NCBI GenBank assembly: GCA_030267565.1 | Contig: BRXU01000004.1 | Span: 2,982,501 to 3,046,500 of the forward strand | From: Pleodorina starrii | Lineage: Eukaryota > Chlorophyta > Chlorophyceae > Chlamydomonadales > Volvocaceae | Direction of reading: 5' to 3' | Length of the DNA: 64,000 nt | Shown: one piece after another, positions 33,044 through 54,800 of the stretch | Position numbering within the stretch: the stretch's first letter is position 1 | Layout of the letters: each line of letters opens with the position of its first letter | Notes under the pieces: generated by a model | The model's input: the letters and a program-made list of their open reading frames with translations, nothing else | What the model was told of the DNA's origin: nothing | The model's database searches: none | Position numbers and translations under genes: made by a program

Positions 33044-34312
33044 GCGGGCTAGGATCGGCCGGTCAAAAGTAACACAGACCTTAGAGCTGGCTTCTTAATA
33101 ACTAATTTTGCTAATGTAGCAATTGCAATGAATAAAAGAAAGCAAGTGTCGCTGTGAAACTCGGGCTAATTACGTTTTGCCGTACTTTAACGACCGGCTG
33201 GATAATCAGGGCATGACCTTGGCTGCGCCTAAACCTTCTCCATCATAAATGCCAACATAAATGCCAACAAGCAGCCGTCAGACCTCCACATTGTGACAAT
33301 GTCGGGTCAAACAACAGGACCAGACCCGCTGGTTGCGCCGGGAACCGAACACGCAGCGCACCTCAGCGTACGCCCGCCACTGGCTGCACTACGCGGGCCA
33401 CTGACATTGGACCATTTCGTTCCCCAATTGCGCTTCCCGACATGCTCACCCGGATGCACGCACTGAGACAAGCTCACTTAAAAAAATAGGGGAGATTGTG
33501 GGGAGTTGATTCCTATTGATTCGCCCTGGGCATGATGGGCCATTCGTGTCCTGCCGATATGCATACCGCGTGTACGTAGGCTTGCTTGTGCAGACGTTAT
33601 ATGCAGTGCCATAGTGTGCTCTGCGCCATCAGATATAACCATGTGGTCTCTGCAGGCGAATCGGGAGGTCCCGGACTCCCGGAGGTTTGCAACCAAGGGT
33701 TGTGCATTGCGCAGCTCGCGCACAAGTGTGCCGTGAACGATTTTCTTTCGGTCCTGAAACGTTGGCATACTTGTTTGGCCTTCGAAGCTTGCAGCTTGGT
33801 ACCTCCTCAGGTCTGCTTTCGATCTGTTGGTTGGCTGGGCTAACCGGCACAACGGTGCGGGGTTCGACATTGTCACGCGACCGACGGTATACAAATTTTC
33901 AGTGACAGATTTTCATAGCTCTCCTCATGCCCTTTTCATCTTATTACCGTACCGTCAACCGGCAAGAGCGCCAAGTTTTAATATGTGCAAGCCGTGCCTT
34001 CCTCTTGGTCCCTCAACTTGCTGAAATTTAGAGGAGGACTGATTTAGACCTGTAGCTGCTGAGTCGAACGCTGGAGGTGCCACTTACTAGCTCGCGCGAA
34101 ATCGCTTCGAAGCTATGGCTCTCCCTTCATGCAAAGGTTGCTTTGATGCAAGTTTTGTTTGCTGCGAATAAGTATCCCTAACCTAACGCCACACGCCTGA
34201 TCTTCGACGATTCGGTCCTCCCTCAGCGGCACATGCAAAGGCGTCCAAGCCTTGCTGGCAGGCCATGACTTAGTCCTACGATAGGCAATCTTCCCTTCTA
34301 AGCTTGACAGCG
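33044..34312. promoter_or_regulatory. Divergent intergenic region
   Basis: This gap separates the MEKHLA gene (minus) and the C2HC-finger gene (plus). Its GC is clearly lower than in either gene, fitting a bidirectional promoter region. No specific motif was identified. Confidence 0.45.
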
Positions 34313-42452
<8,140 letters not shown>

Positions 42453-43920
42453 AGAGGCACCCGGCGAAGCTCGCCACCCCGCCCCACCCCACCCCGCCCC
42501 GCCCCGCCGTTGCCGTCCCTTCGCTGCGGTATCTCTTTCCTTACCCCGCCCCACACCACACCACCCCGCCCCGCCCCGCCCCTCGTACCTACCGTTGTTC
42601 GGGTACTCAGTTGCGTCGATGCTGTCGCCTCCGTTTGCCAGTCTGTCAGCCTTGTCGATCTGGACTGTTGTACTTTACAGTTCAGCCGAGGCTGGGGCCG
42701 GGTAGACTTGGCTGGCTTGGGGCTTCATTCCGTATGGAGTTGGGGTGCGTGCGCCCGTCCCAAGGGCCCCGGCGCAGCGGGACGTAGGGCGGGGCGGAAC
42801 CGATCCTCGCGGCGGCGGCGGCGGCGGCGACGGCACTGCGGGAGCGTGGCGCGGCCGCGGCCGTGCGATGGTGCGACGCAGCGTAGACCCGTAACGAGGG
42901 GCTATTCGAACAGAGGGAAGAAAAACGAACGAACGAGCAGCGGGACGGGACGAGACTGCAACCTCGAAATGGACTCGGCGTCCAAAGGGTCACACGTGTT
43001 GAGGATGCCCTTTGATACGCGCCAGCGACTGACAGCAATACGACGCGTTGGTCCGCATCGGGTGTGTTGGTTTCGGAGCAGCAGCACACAGAGAAGACCA
43101 CGCACGGACTGGAACTCGGACTGGGACTGGCTGGCTGACTGGTTTGCCAGCCGTTGGTCTGCGGCCTTTCCCCCCTTGCTGCCATGCATCTGCGGACCGG
43201 AGCGGCGCCGGATCGGAATCGATGCCGGTGGCGGGTGACGTGCCTTGCTGCCTGGCGCAGGATGAATCACCAGGACGCAAGCAGGGTAGTAGAGGAGAAA
43301 CCGCAGCGAAGGGGCGGAGGCAGGGCGGGGCGGAGGCAGGGCGCTGTTGTGGATGTCACCGCGGGGTTCATCAGTCGCTCAGGAAGGGTAGGGCCAGCGG
43401 GTCAGCGGTGGTGGGGCGTGTTGGGGCTGGCTTGACCTGGCCTGGCCCAGTCTGGCCTTGTGCGGCCGTTGATCGGCAGGAAGCAGAGAGGGAGGGACTC
43501 TGCTTGTTGGTATGTTGGATCTTGGATGCCGCGTGCCGCCGCGAGCACGGCCGTGGGAGGGCGTTTGATGCACCCATGAGGCCGTGGCTTGGGGATGCGT
43601 GCAGCAGGCGTGCTGTCGCAAAGCACAAGAGACCGCGGTGCAGGACTACCGGGCACGTGTGTGTCGATGCGTCAAGCCATGCGCCACGCATCGGCACTGG
43701 CACGCACGACAGGATATGTGGGGATGGAGATGGGGATGGATGACGGAGACGGATGGGTGGATGGATTGGGGCGGAGCGGAATCCGCGCGGGCCTCTCCTG
43801 GCAGGGTACTTGTGCACTAAGTCGCTATGCACACCGGCCTTGGGTTATGGCGGGACTCGGCACAAGCAAGCAGCCGCGTTGCTTTGCAGGCATCATATCT
43901 TCATATGTGCTGTCCAGGCG
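42453..43920. other. Intergenic region, nothing recognised
   Basis: The first part is presumably the 3' untranslated region of the C2HC-finger gene and includes C/A-rich tracts. A short stretch near 42509-42545 (TTCGCTGCGGTATCTC) resembles the dispersed repeat at 2490 and 21650, weakly. No coding domain was recognised. Confidence 0.35.
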
Positions 43921-45345
43921 CTATGCGCAAGTGACACCTTCCGGGACCGGGCCATCATACGCATCACAAGTGAAGTCCTCATGACGCGCCTTCAGGTCGT
44001 GATAGGCGGGCGCGAGTTGGAGCTGGGTGCGCCGCTTCACGGTGAGACCCTGGAGGGGCACGAGGGGTCGGCCGGGGCGGGGGCGCCCACGCCAGGCAAC
44101 GCACAAGTGCCGCGCAGGCGACCCGCGGGGCGGGCCGCGGGCGGCGCGAACACACCAAACGCCACCTGGCGGGCGGACGCCACCCAGCTGGCGGGGTACA
44201 ACGGCCGGGAGGGCGTCCATCTGAGTCGACGACGCAGGCCCAGTGGCTGAGACGGCACCACCCAGGTCTGGGCAGGCCAGTACGCCGCGAAGGACGTGTT
44301 GCCGAATGAAGCTGCCATGGTGCAGAGGCACACAATGCGTGGCGAGGGGATGGGACCCTAGCGTTGTGCAGCCGCGAGGAGCGCCCGCAAGGGGCTGCAA
44401 GGGCCTCCCAGCACCGGACGGCGACACCGAGGGTGGTGAGCCCGCGGAGTGCAAACAGGGGGGAAAGAGCCCCTCCAGGCACGCGCCGCCAGGACCGGTG
44501 AGGGCCCGGTTGCCCCAAAGGGGCGCCTCAAAGCACCAGGGGCCGGCTACAGCCACAGCGTTGGGGTAGTTGACCAGCAGGGCCCCCAGCGGGGCGGTTG
44601 CGCCAAGCAGACGGGTGAAGGCGGGCAGTCGCGGGGGGCCGGGGCCCCCAGCACCGTGCCAGAGCCCGGAGCCAACAGACACAACGGGTGTGCTGCTGGG
44701 TGGCACTTGCGCAGCAGCTGCAGGGCCACGGCGGCCCAGCATGACGGGTCGGCCGCAAGGAGACCGGCCGCGGCAGCCATGCAGCGGACGGCTGCAGCTG
44801 CATGCCGAGCAGAACGTGGGCCGCGAGGGGAAGTAGGCCAAAGCCACCCACCGCCGGGGGAAGAGCGAGGAGGGTCCACACCGTCACCCACCAGGCGAGC
44901 GTGGGGGGTTGGCCGCATGCTGGGCATGGCCGGGGTCATCTGCCGGTCCACCACAGCCGCTGTGAGACCCCCAGGACGCAGCCAGATCGGCGCGCGGCGG
45001 TAGACCCATGAGCTCCATGTGGTGGGATGTGGTTAAGGGCCTTGCTGAGGGCGCAGCCGGCGGCGGCAGCTGCCCAGCGGAAGGTGGAGAGCGGGGGGCG
45101 TGCCACACGGGCCAACGCCCCCACCATCCCTCGGAGAGGTCGATCGTCGGGAGGGAGGGAGGAGGGGCGGAAGCACACCCCGAGGGTCTTGGCCTGCTTG
45201 ACTGTGCGGTGGGCCTTGGAGGCGGGCGCGACAGGAGCGGTCAACACTGGGGGGAAGGGGTATAAAGAGAATTTCGCAGCGGAGAAGGAGACGGCGTTAG
45301 CGAACGGACCCAGGACCCAGCAATACTTACCGAACATACTTGTAA
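43921..45345 (-). mobile_element. Decayed non-LTR retrotransposon fragment
   Basis: Read on the minus strand, pieces in at least two frames resemble the region after the reverse transcriptase in algal non-LTR elements: AKTLGVCFRPSSLPPDDRPL and RGMVGALARVARPPLSTFRW, then PPAVGGFGLLPLAAHVLLG (the typical GG-GL helix), a Leu/Pro/Cys-rich stretch, and LQLAPAYHDLKARHEDF. Frame changes and stops separate them, so the copy is dead. Its upstream end (45345) matches 21650-21710. The catalytic reverse transcriptase core is absent and the 3' zinc-binding tail is missing; a tail of this type is found at 18960-19200. Confidence 0.55.
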
Positions 45346-45875
45346 CCTTACCTTACCGGGCGGCCCGGTGGCCGCCGCGGCAGGGGCGGAGGACCAGCGG
45401 GGCCGGGGGCGGGGCCGGGGCCGAAGGCATGGGCGGCCGACCGAGCCCGAGGAAGCGGCGGAGAGGGGCGGCGAGGGCCCAAACAGCCCCAAGCTGTACT
45501 GTACGAATGGAAAGCCCGAGTTTCTCGAGCTGCGAAAGCGACCCAATTCAAATGGCAATCAAGGGCTGTGTAGGACCCAACTTCCACCCCGAACTATGCT
45601 TGAGAATTTCAGGGCACGCTGCCCTTCGTCATTGGACCAACCATGCTGCGCGTGAAATCGTAATCCAGCCAGCCTTACAAGCCGCTGCGGCCGCCGAGAC
45701 GCACAATATCAAATGTGACTACGTGTTATGTATAGAGGCATGTAGTTACTGCTTCCGGTAATCGCTGTATGTGCGGCGCAATTTGCCTACCGGCAAACGC
45801 TTTCGGCGCTGTCGAGAACTTTTGTTGTCGAACTTTAGCTCAAATTTTAGCTTATCACGTCATCGGACTGTAGGC
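45346..45875. promoter_or_regulatory. 5' flank of the Ycf45-like gene
   Basis: GC falls toward 45650-45870, just before the predicted start codon at 45876, as expected for a promoter and 5' untranslated region. The left end abuts the retrotransposon relic. No specific element was identified. Confidence 0.4.
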
Positions 45876-48800
45876 ATGACGGAGACGGCTTGGCCCATAG
45901 TGCCAAACGCAAGGCCGCTGAAATATGCAGAACGACAGTTCGTTGCCAACGCGGCGAAAATCCTCCTCTCACACTGCGAGCATATTGACAGAAGCCAAGA
46001 TGCGCATCCTGGTCTCGACGAGAACACGCTCCTGGCCAAAGTCAGGCGCCCGAAGGCCGTAACCGTCCCGGGCATCGACCTTGCCGATCTGCTCTACGCA
46101 AGCGGCATCTTCGTCAAGCGCGACGGCAAGGTCACCTTCAACAGCCACCACGGCGCGCCGCACATCCCGGCCGACCTGTACACCCTTAAGCCCGTGGCGG
46201 GATGGCAAGCCCTTCAGCGCAAGCATAAGCCTACCAGCGCCAACAACGCTTCGGCCAAGAAGACGCTCACCAAAACTCAAGGACAACAGGAAACCCCAGT
46301 CCCCCGCACCGGTCCCTTGGACCGCCTCTTGGTGGCCACCGCCCTCCGCAGCTTCCTCACCAGGTACCAAACGTCCATCAAGCGCTCAGGCTCCCTGTCA
46401 ATCTTTTACGTAACTTGCAGAAGCATGAAGAAGGAGCTTCACCGGTCGCTTGAGCTGGACCGCGTAGGCAAGCTCATACCGATGCTCACCGGCTCGGGCC
46501 TGTTTGAGTGGCGGCCCAAGGGCAACGGCAGGGCCCGTGCCACGCTGCAGCTCGCGCCGCTGCCGCCTGGCGGCGGCGGCAGCGGCGGCTCCGCGCCCCG
46601 AGGGGACATTCCGGCGGACCTTCTGTCGCTGCAGCCCCAGGAAGCCTTCGAAATGGTGATGCGGGGGGACTTGGGCGCCGATGAGGGCGATGTGCAGGTG
46701 GACGCGGTTGTGGACGACGGCGAGGGCGGAGCGGGAAGCAAGGGCGACGATGGCGGCAACGCGGCGGCGGGGGCGGTGGATGAACCGGCGGGGGGCAGCT
46801 TATGGTGGGTCCCGGTGGCGGCGGCGGCGCCGCTGCGGTCCCCGACCTGGCCTCCGCCGAGGCCCGAGGCGACGCAGGACGACGGGAAGCTGCTTCCGCC
46901 GGACGGTGAAGATGGCGAGGCGGCGAACCGGAGGGATGAGGCGGCGCCGCCGCCGCTTGAGGTGGGGCTGGCTGCTGCTGCTGCTGCTGCTGCCGTGATG
47001 GAGCCTGCGGAGCCTGGGGCAGAGGCGTTCATGGGGCCCACGACGGTGGTGGCGGAGGCGGCTGTGCAGGCGCCGCCGCCGGTGGATGCGGTGCCGGTGG
47101 TGGGGCCAGCGGCGGTGGCGAGTTCGGCGGTGGCGGAGCCGCTGGCGCCGGTTCTTGCGGAGGCGGTGAAGGCGGTGGTGGAGGCGGTGAGGGCGGAGGC
47201 GGAGGCGGGTGCCGGCGCTGACGCTGTGGAGGAGGAGGGGGAGCAGCAGCAGCTTCCGGCAGCGCAGGTCGCGCCATCATACGACCCGCCCCGGCATGAC
47301 TGCGGAGCGCCCTTCATCGGGGCTGTAGGCCCGGCCTCGATCCCGGTGCAGCCCCCGGCCCACCGCGACTGGGTGCTGCCGGAGCGCACGGGTAGTGACG
47401 CGGCTCCACCGCCGCCGCTGGCACCGCCGGCGGTCCCGCCCTCTGTCGCGACCTCGACCCTGGCCCAGGTGCCGGTCCCCGCTGCCTGGCCGCGGCTCAC
47501 CAGGCGGTCCGCGCAGCCGCAGCCGCAGCCGCAGCAGCCGCGCGCGCTACCAGCCGTGTGGCCGGCGAACGGCGCCGCGCGGGGCGGTGCGGCGCGCGGC
47601 GATGTGCAGTCTTTGCATTGTGTGGAATCCATGGACACGGACGAGCCGCATGCGCAGTGGGTGCAGCAGCCGCAACTGCAGCAGCAGCAGGGGAAGAAGC
47701 ACTGGCAACAACAACAGCACTGGCAACAACAACAGCAATATCATCAGGGGAAGCAGCAGCAGCGGCGGCGGCCGCCGCCGCGGCCGCTGCTGCCGCCGCC
47801 GGTGCTGCCGCCGTCGGTGCTGCCGCCGCCGTCGGAGCCGCCGCCGCCGGTGCTGCCGCCGCCGCCGCTGCCGCCGCCGCTGCCGCAGCAGCGGCAGCAG
47901 CAGGTGCAGCAGCAGGTGGAGGAGCCCTGGGGGGCGGGGGGTGCCGCGGCCCCGGTCGCAGCCCCTGTCCCCGCCTGGTGGGTGGCGGCGGGCCTGCTGC
48001 AGCAGCTGCTGCGGGGCAGCTCCGCGCGGCTGCACATCGGCCGCGACGGCCGGGGCCAGCTGCGGATGCACCACCTGCTCCGACAACAGCAACAGCAGCA
48101 GCAGCAGCAGCAGCAACAACACGTCCAGCAACAACAGGGCCAGCAACAGCCGAAGCCGCAGCCGCGGGCGGGGCAGGGCACGGTGGCCGATGTGGTCGCG
48201 GCGCAGCAGCAGCAGCAGCAGCAGGAGGCCGCCGCGCAGGGCGCATCGGCCGCATGGCAGGCTGGCGAGGGCGCGGCCGCGCCGCCGCCGCCGCGGCGGT
48301 CGCCGCCGCCGCCGCCGCCGCCGCGGCGGTCGCCGACCCCTCCGACACTGCTGCGCCAGCAAGGCCCGCAGCAGGGCTGGCAGCGACGCCAGCAGCAGCA
48401 GCAGGAGCAGCCGCAGCAGCAACCCCCGCAGCCGCCGCAGCCGCAGGAGCAGCAGCCGCAGCAGCAGGCACCACAGGAGCAGCCACCGCCGCCGCAGCCG
48501 CAGGAGCCTGCCAGCTGGTCGCATGGGACCGGTGACGCAGCGGCTGCCGAAGTCAGTCTCGGCCCCGGCCCCAGTGGTCCGGGGCCGGGGTGCGACCGCG
48601 GGGTCGACGGCCAGGCGCCGCAGGACGCGGATGCGGCCACAGATGCAGACGCGAGCGCCGGCGCGGGCGGGGGCGTGGGCGTGCATGCGGGTGCCGATGC
48701 CTGTGCTGACCCCGCTAGAGCGGATGCGGTCGCGGATGCGGATGCGAGCGCGGGCGCTGATGCCCCTGCCGGGTCGGCTGACTGTCAGAGCGAGGAGCTG

Positions 48801-51800
48801 CGCGTTGGAGAGGCGGCGGCCGGGGCTGTGGCGGGCGTCGTTGGGGACGCGGGGGAGGGCGCCGGCGGCGCTAACGGCATCGGCGAGGGCGGCAGCGGCA
48901 GCGGCGGCAACAGCGCGAGCGGCAGCGGCGATGGGGACGGCGATGGTGCCGGCAATGGTGATGACGATGAGGCCATGGATGGGGGGCGCTCCGCGGCTGC
49001 GGCTGCGGCTGGGGACACGGTTGCCGCTGGGGATATGAATGCAGCAGCGGGTGTGGGCGTGGGTGCGGGCGCGGACGGGGCAGGTGAGGAGGCGCCGGTG
49101 CGTCTGGAGGCGGCCGCTGCGGAGGGCGGTGCCAATGTGGCGGGGGCGGTGGCGATGGAGGTGGAGGGCGCGCCAGCAGGGGAGGACGCGGGGGTGGAGG
49201 GGGCGGCGGAGGCAGAGGAGGAGGAGGAGGAGGAGGAGGATGGTGAGCTGGAGCTGTTCCTGCAGGTGCTGCCCGGACGGTGAGTGTGTGCCGTGCGCGG
49301 GCGGCGGGGGGAGAGGGATTGGAAGGAGGGCGGGAGGGCGCGCTGGCCGTTCCGGCTGGTGGCTGGTGACGTTACAAGGGAGCGAGGGAGAAAAGAGTAA
49401 GAGTGAAGGGAAAAGCAATGAAAGAAAATGCAATGGAAAAGGCAAAGGAGAGAGGACAAAAGAAGAGTAGCGCTGCGGGCTGGACCGCATCGCGAGAAGT
49501 GTGGGGGCCAACGGTGAAGAGTAGATGAAATCGTATAATCCTTAACCTGACCGTCACTTGCTCCCACTTGGCGGATGTGTGTGCGCATCTGGTGGAACCA
49601 GGAGGAGGAGGGGGGGGTTGGCTGTCGGCCTGCGGTCGCCCGCAGGCGCGGGAGCCGCCCCGCCCCGCCCCGCCCCGCCCCACCCCGCCCCCAGTTTCCC
49701 CACCGCCCCCGCACCCTGCTTCGCTAGGGAGCTGCTCCCTCGTCCGCTCCCTGCACGCGCACCCTCACCGTCAGTTCCTCCCCGCCTTTCCAAAGTCGGC
49801 CCTCCCTCCTCCCCCCTCCCGTCCGTTGCGTTCCCTCGTTCCGGGCTGTTTTAGTTACCTCCCCCTCCCCCTCTGCCTCCTCCTCCCTGTAGGCTCCGGG
49901 AGGAGGTCCGGCGCCGTGCAGCGGCCGCACGCCGGGGCGAGGCCCCCTCCAACCCCTTCGGCTCCGGCTGCACCCGCCGCCGCCCCTGCCCCCGGCGGCG
50001 TCGTCACGGCCACCACGGCCCCAGCAGTGGTCGGTACCTGGTGGACATCGCTGTGGACGTGGGTCGGGCGGTGCGGCTGGCCTTCTCGGATGGCAGCAAG
50101 GAGGCCGTCCAGTGCGAAGTGAGGAGGACACCACCACCACCACCACACATCAGACATCAGACATCACACATCACCCACCACCACCACACCTCGCCATCCA
50201 CACTGCGACATCGTTCATCCACCCGACCACGCTAAACCCGCTCTGGATTCAGCAGGAGGGGCCACGAACACAAACACGCAAGCACATACGCACGAACGCA
50301 CGCACGCACGTGCTCTGGTTCCCGTTCATCGGCTCCGCCCCACCCCACCTCCCCTCCTCTCCCCCCGCAGGTCTCCATATCCGAAGCCATGCATGCCCTC
50401 CAGCGCTACATGCAGAAGGCAGCAACAGCAGCACCAGCCGTGGGCCGTGGCAGCGGCGGCGTCAGCGGCAGGGGCAGCGGCAGGGGCGGGTCCTATGGCG
50501 CCGCGCTGCAGCCAGACGGCGCATACGCGGCCGGGGTCGCGGGCGCCTCGGCGCCTCACCAGCCTTGGGGCCCGCACAGCGCTGTGGGCATCGCGAATGG
50601 TGGCGGGGGCGGCGGCAGCGCGGCCGGGAAGCGGTCGCGGGAGGACGCGGAGGAGGGGGATACTGGTATGGCGGGTGGGGGAGGGGAGGGGAGGAAGGTG
50701 CGGATGCCCGATTCGATTTGATCCCAACAACCTGCTTGTCCGGGTATGGGCGTCGGCATTGGCACGGGGTGTGGAGAGTGGAGGGTGGTGGGCTATGTGG
50801 TGGTGCGGGAGCGCGGTTGTGGGCGGGTATGGACGCGGGTATGGGCGCGGATATGGTTCAAGAAGACGAGGACGGGCCAGGGCGTTGGGATCCCCCTCCC
50901 TCGTCGTCACCAACCAGCGCCGATGCCGCCCTCTCTCCTTCCGCCTTGTTCCCCCTCTCCCTCCCCGCCCTCATAGGACCTGCCGCAAAGAGGCGCCCGG
51001 AGCTCCCCCACCCCGGTGTGCTTGCGGAGGGCGCGGAGAGGCAGCGGGCGGCGGCGGCGGAGGAGCGCGGAGGGTCTGGCGGCGGCGGCGCCCTCAACCC
51101 GCTGCAGCTGTTTGGCAGCGACAACCGGTGCTGTCCGCCGGGCACGCTGCACAGGTGTGTGCGGTGAAGTGCGGTGGCTGCCAGGCTGGGAGGCTGAGAG
51201 GCTGTCAGGCTGGACACTACTTGTTGTTCCTCACCCGTGTGGGTGTGGGGTGCAGGACTGCCCGGTCAGTTACCCGGGTCCGGTCTGAGGTTGTGTGAGC
51301 TGGTGGGGTCTGCTCTGGTCGTTTGTCCGTTCCGTAATCCCGGGGCCACCCCTTTCTCGGTCAGTCGGCAGACCACCGACGGCGCCAGCAGCGCCCGTGT
51401 CTAAACCCACCACCCCCACCTCCCCCATCACCCCGCGCTGGTCCACCACCACCACCACCACCACCGCAGGATCAGCGCCCTGTTCAATCCCTTCGACGGC
51501 TCAGTGTACGGACTGACGTACCGCGTGGGACGACACATACCCGGCGTCGCGGAGGCGCTGCGCGACGTGCTCACGGACCTGGCGGGGAGGGGCAGGCGGG
51601 CACCGGCGGCCCAGTCCCGGGCTGGGCACCACACCGCCGCCGCCGCCGCCGGGGGGGTAGTCGCCCCCTCACAGCCGCCGGGGGCGGCGCTGCTTCCGCT
51701 GCTGCTACCCGGCGTATCTCCGGGGCTCTTACAGCAAATGGCGATGATGGCGACGATGGGGATGGGACCTTCCGGGATGGGGATCGGGGGGTGTCCGCCA

Positions 51801-54800
51801 CAGCAGTTCCTCCAGGCAGCAGCAGCAGCAGCCGGGGGTATGTCGGCGGCGATGGGAATACCGGCGGCGGCGCCACGCCGTGCCGGCGCCGCCGCGGCCG
51901 CCGCTGGTGGTGGTGGTGGTGGTGGTGGTGGTGGTGGTGGTGGTGGCGGCATCGCGCGGAACCTGCGCGGGTGGGTGAGGGGTGGGTTGGGGGTGAGGGT
52001 GGATGGGGATGCGCGGGAGGGGGAGGCGGGAAGGTTGGAGGAAGGGCCCGCGGAGGAGGAGTTGTCAAGCAGGCCGCTGCCGGCGCTCTTGCGGGTGTGT
52101 TGTTTGTGACGTGTTTAAGGAAAGGGATGTTGGGGGGAACCGGCGGGCGGGCTAGGGGCGCACACTGGGATAGCCTGATCCCCCAACCCCCCAACCCCAG
52201 AGCACAGGCGCCGCGATGCGGTACGTGCCCGGGACGGGCCCTGATCAACACCCCCCCGGTCCCTCCATACTCCCTCTGTCCTCTCTCGTTTAGAACCCTT
52301 AAAAAAACCGTAAACTCTCACTCCCCGCTCTCTCACTCCCCTAGTAGTGTTCCTCTCCCTCCCTAAAACCCACTCCGACCACCCTTTCCCTCCCTGCTCA
52401 CACCCGCACCCCCACCCGCACCCGCACCCCCACCCCTGCTGCCCCTCAGCTCCCTGCTGGTGTTGGGTCGCCCCGGCAGCGGCAAGACCACCCTGCTGCG
52501 GGACATTGCCCGACTGCTGGCGGACGAGCTGGGGCTGAATGTGGTGGTGGTGGACACAAGCAACGAGGTGGCGGGTGGGTGGGTGGGGCCACACGGGCTG
52601 GCTGCTCGTAGACACATACATGCACGCATGTTTGCTGCAGCGCGCGCTCGTGTTCAGCCACAACGTCTGTGCGCGTTTTAGGTATGTGTTTGTGTGTGTT
52701 AGTTACTCCCGGGGGCCACAGAGCAAAAGTCAAGGGTATGTGCTTTGTTGTTGCTTGGTGAGCAGCCGCGGTAGGGGTCGAGCCTGTGGCGTCGCCACGT
52801 TCTGAGGGGTTTGTGGGAAAGGCCCTCTTCACACCTCTCACCTCAACCTCTCACCTCTCACCTCAATCACAACCTCGACCTCAACCTCGCCTTGTTTCGG
52901 CCTCTCTTCGGTATCTTTTCCGCTCGCACCCTCTCCCTTGCCTCCCTGGACTGACACACCCTGCCCCTTCCCCCAATCCCAATTCCTTCCCTCGGCCTTC
53001 TGCCTCCGGCCTCCGGCCCCTGCAGGCGGCGACGTGCAGCCCCACCCGTGCATCGGCTCCGCCCGGCGGGTGATGGTGGGCAACCGGGGCGACCTGCACC
53101 GCCGCATGCTGGAGGCGGTTCAGAACCACGGGCCCGAGGTGGTGGTGGTGGACGAGATTGCCAACGCGCAGGTGGGGGGTTGGGGGTGGGGGGTTGGATG
53201 GGGGGGGTAGCCGGGGGATCGCGCTGCGGGCCTGGGATGTGGGGGAAGGAAGGAGACTTCGAGCGGTGAGAGAGGAGGACGGCAGAACCCGCTGGCGGCG
53301 GCAGGGACAGGCGGCAGCTTGGGGCGGAGGGAGGCGCACCTCCCCGCTGCCTCCCTCCCCGCTGCCTCCCTCCCGCTGCCTCCCTCCCCGCTGCCTCCCT
53401 CCCCGCTGCCTCCCTCCCCGCTGCCTCCCTCCCGCTGCCTCCCTCCCCGCTGCCTCCCTCCCGCTGCCTCCCTCCCGCGGCTCCACTGCTGCCAGACCCC
53501 GCCCCGCGCTCCCGACCAGAAGCGACCGACGGTACCTCTCAACCCAGACCCAAACCCAGACCCAGAGACACACACCCGTCCCCGCCCCACGTCCGCCCCG
53601 TATCACCACTCCCCCGCCTTACCTCCCTCCGTCCGACGGTTTGGCACCCAGCCCTCCCCTCATCATTCCCTCCCTCCCCCCCTTCCCTTCCGCTGCCTCC
53701 CTGCCCCCTCCCCGCTCTTTTGATCCCTCACATGCGGATGTCGCGCAGGAGGCCGATGCTGCCCACACCATCAGCCAGCGCGGAGTGTTGCTGGTGGCCA
53801 CCGCCCACGGCACCGACCTGGACTGCCTGCTGCATAATGCGGAGCTCAACTGCCTGGTGGGGGGGCTGCAGGTGAGAGAGGGTTTGCGGGGGAGGGGGGG
53901 GGCGGGGAGCGGGGAGGCGGGGAGGCAGGGAGGGGGAGGGAGGGTGCAGGGGCTGCGGCAAGGGAGGAGTTATAACAGCGAGGAAGAGCTGAGGAGGAAA
54001 TGCGCGAGGGGAGCGGGGGTGGAGGTGGCGCAAGGTTGTCCACATGTACGATGCAGACTGGGGCGTGGCTGGGCTGCCAGCAGTAACAGGTGTGGGAGGG
54101 CCCTCCAGCGGCAGCGGCAGTGGGCCGAACCCCCGTCACACCCACCTCACCCGCCCGGCATAGCCCGGCACCACCATTGGTCTGCAGCTTCCTCCACGAC
54201 CACCGCTTCCGCGTCGCACCCGCCCCTTACCCGCCGCGCCCGTCGTCGGTCTCGTGCTCAGTCTCGTTCTCGCTTCCCTTCCTTCCCGAGTGACTCACGG
54301 GTGGGCTGACTCCCTGCCGGTGCCCCCCACCCCCACCCCCACCCCCACCCCCACCCCCACCCCCACCCCCACCCCCACCCCCACCCCCACTCGTCCGCAG
54401 ACCGTCACGCTGGGGGACATGCGCGCAGACCGCATGAACGGCGGCAGCAAGACTCGCACCGAGCGCAAGGGGGCGCCCACCTTCAGGTGTGTCGTGTGGG
54501 TGTCCGTTGCTGTGCAGAGTGCAGTGCTGCGCGACGGCTGCCGGCACATGCCCTGATGTTGCCCCTGCTTTGCGGCTGCAGCCACGACATGCCACGACTT
54601 GCCACGACTTGCCACGACCTGCCACGACATGCCGGTGTTCTCGTTGTCGCTGTTCGTTGCCTGATTAGGACGCTGGTGGAGGTGCTGGACTGCGGCCGGC
54701 TCCGTCTGCGTCCGGACGTGGCCGCCAGCGTCGACAGCCTGCTGCGGAACGGCAGCGGCTACGGACCCGGCGGAGGCGACAAAGACGACGCGCCGTCGTT

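Noticed and set aside
47547..49511. A 654-codon open frame on the minus strand
   Set aside because: It is antisense to the Gln/Pro/Ala-rich first exon of the Ycf45-like gene; CAG and GCG runs leave all frames open, and the translation is Leu/Arg filler.
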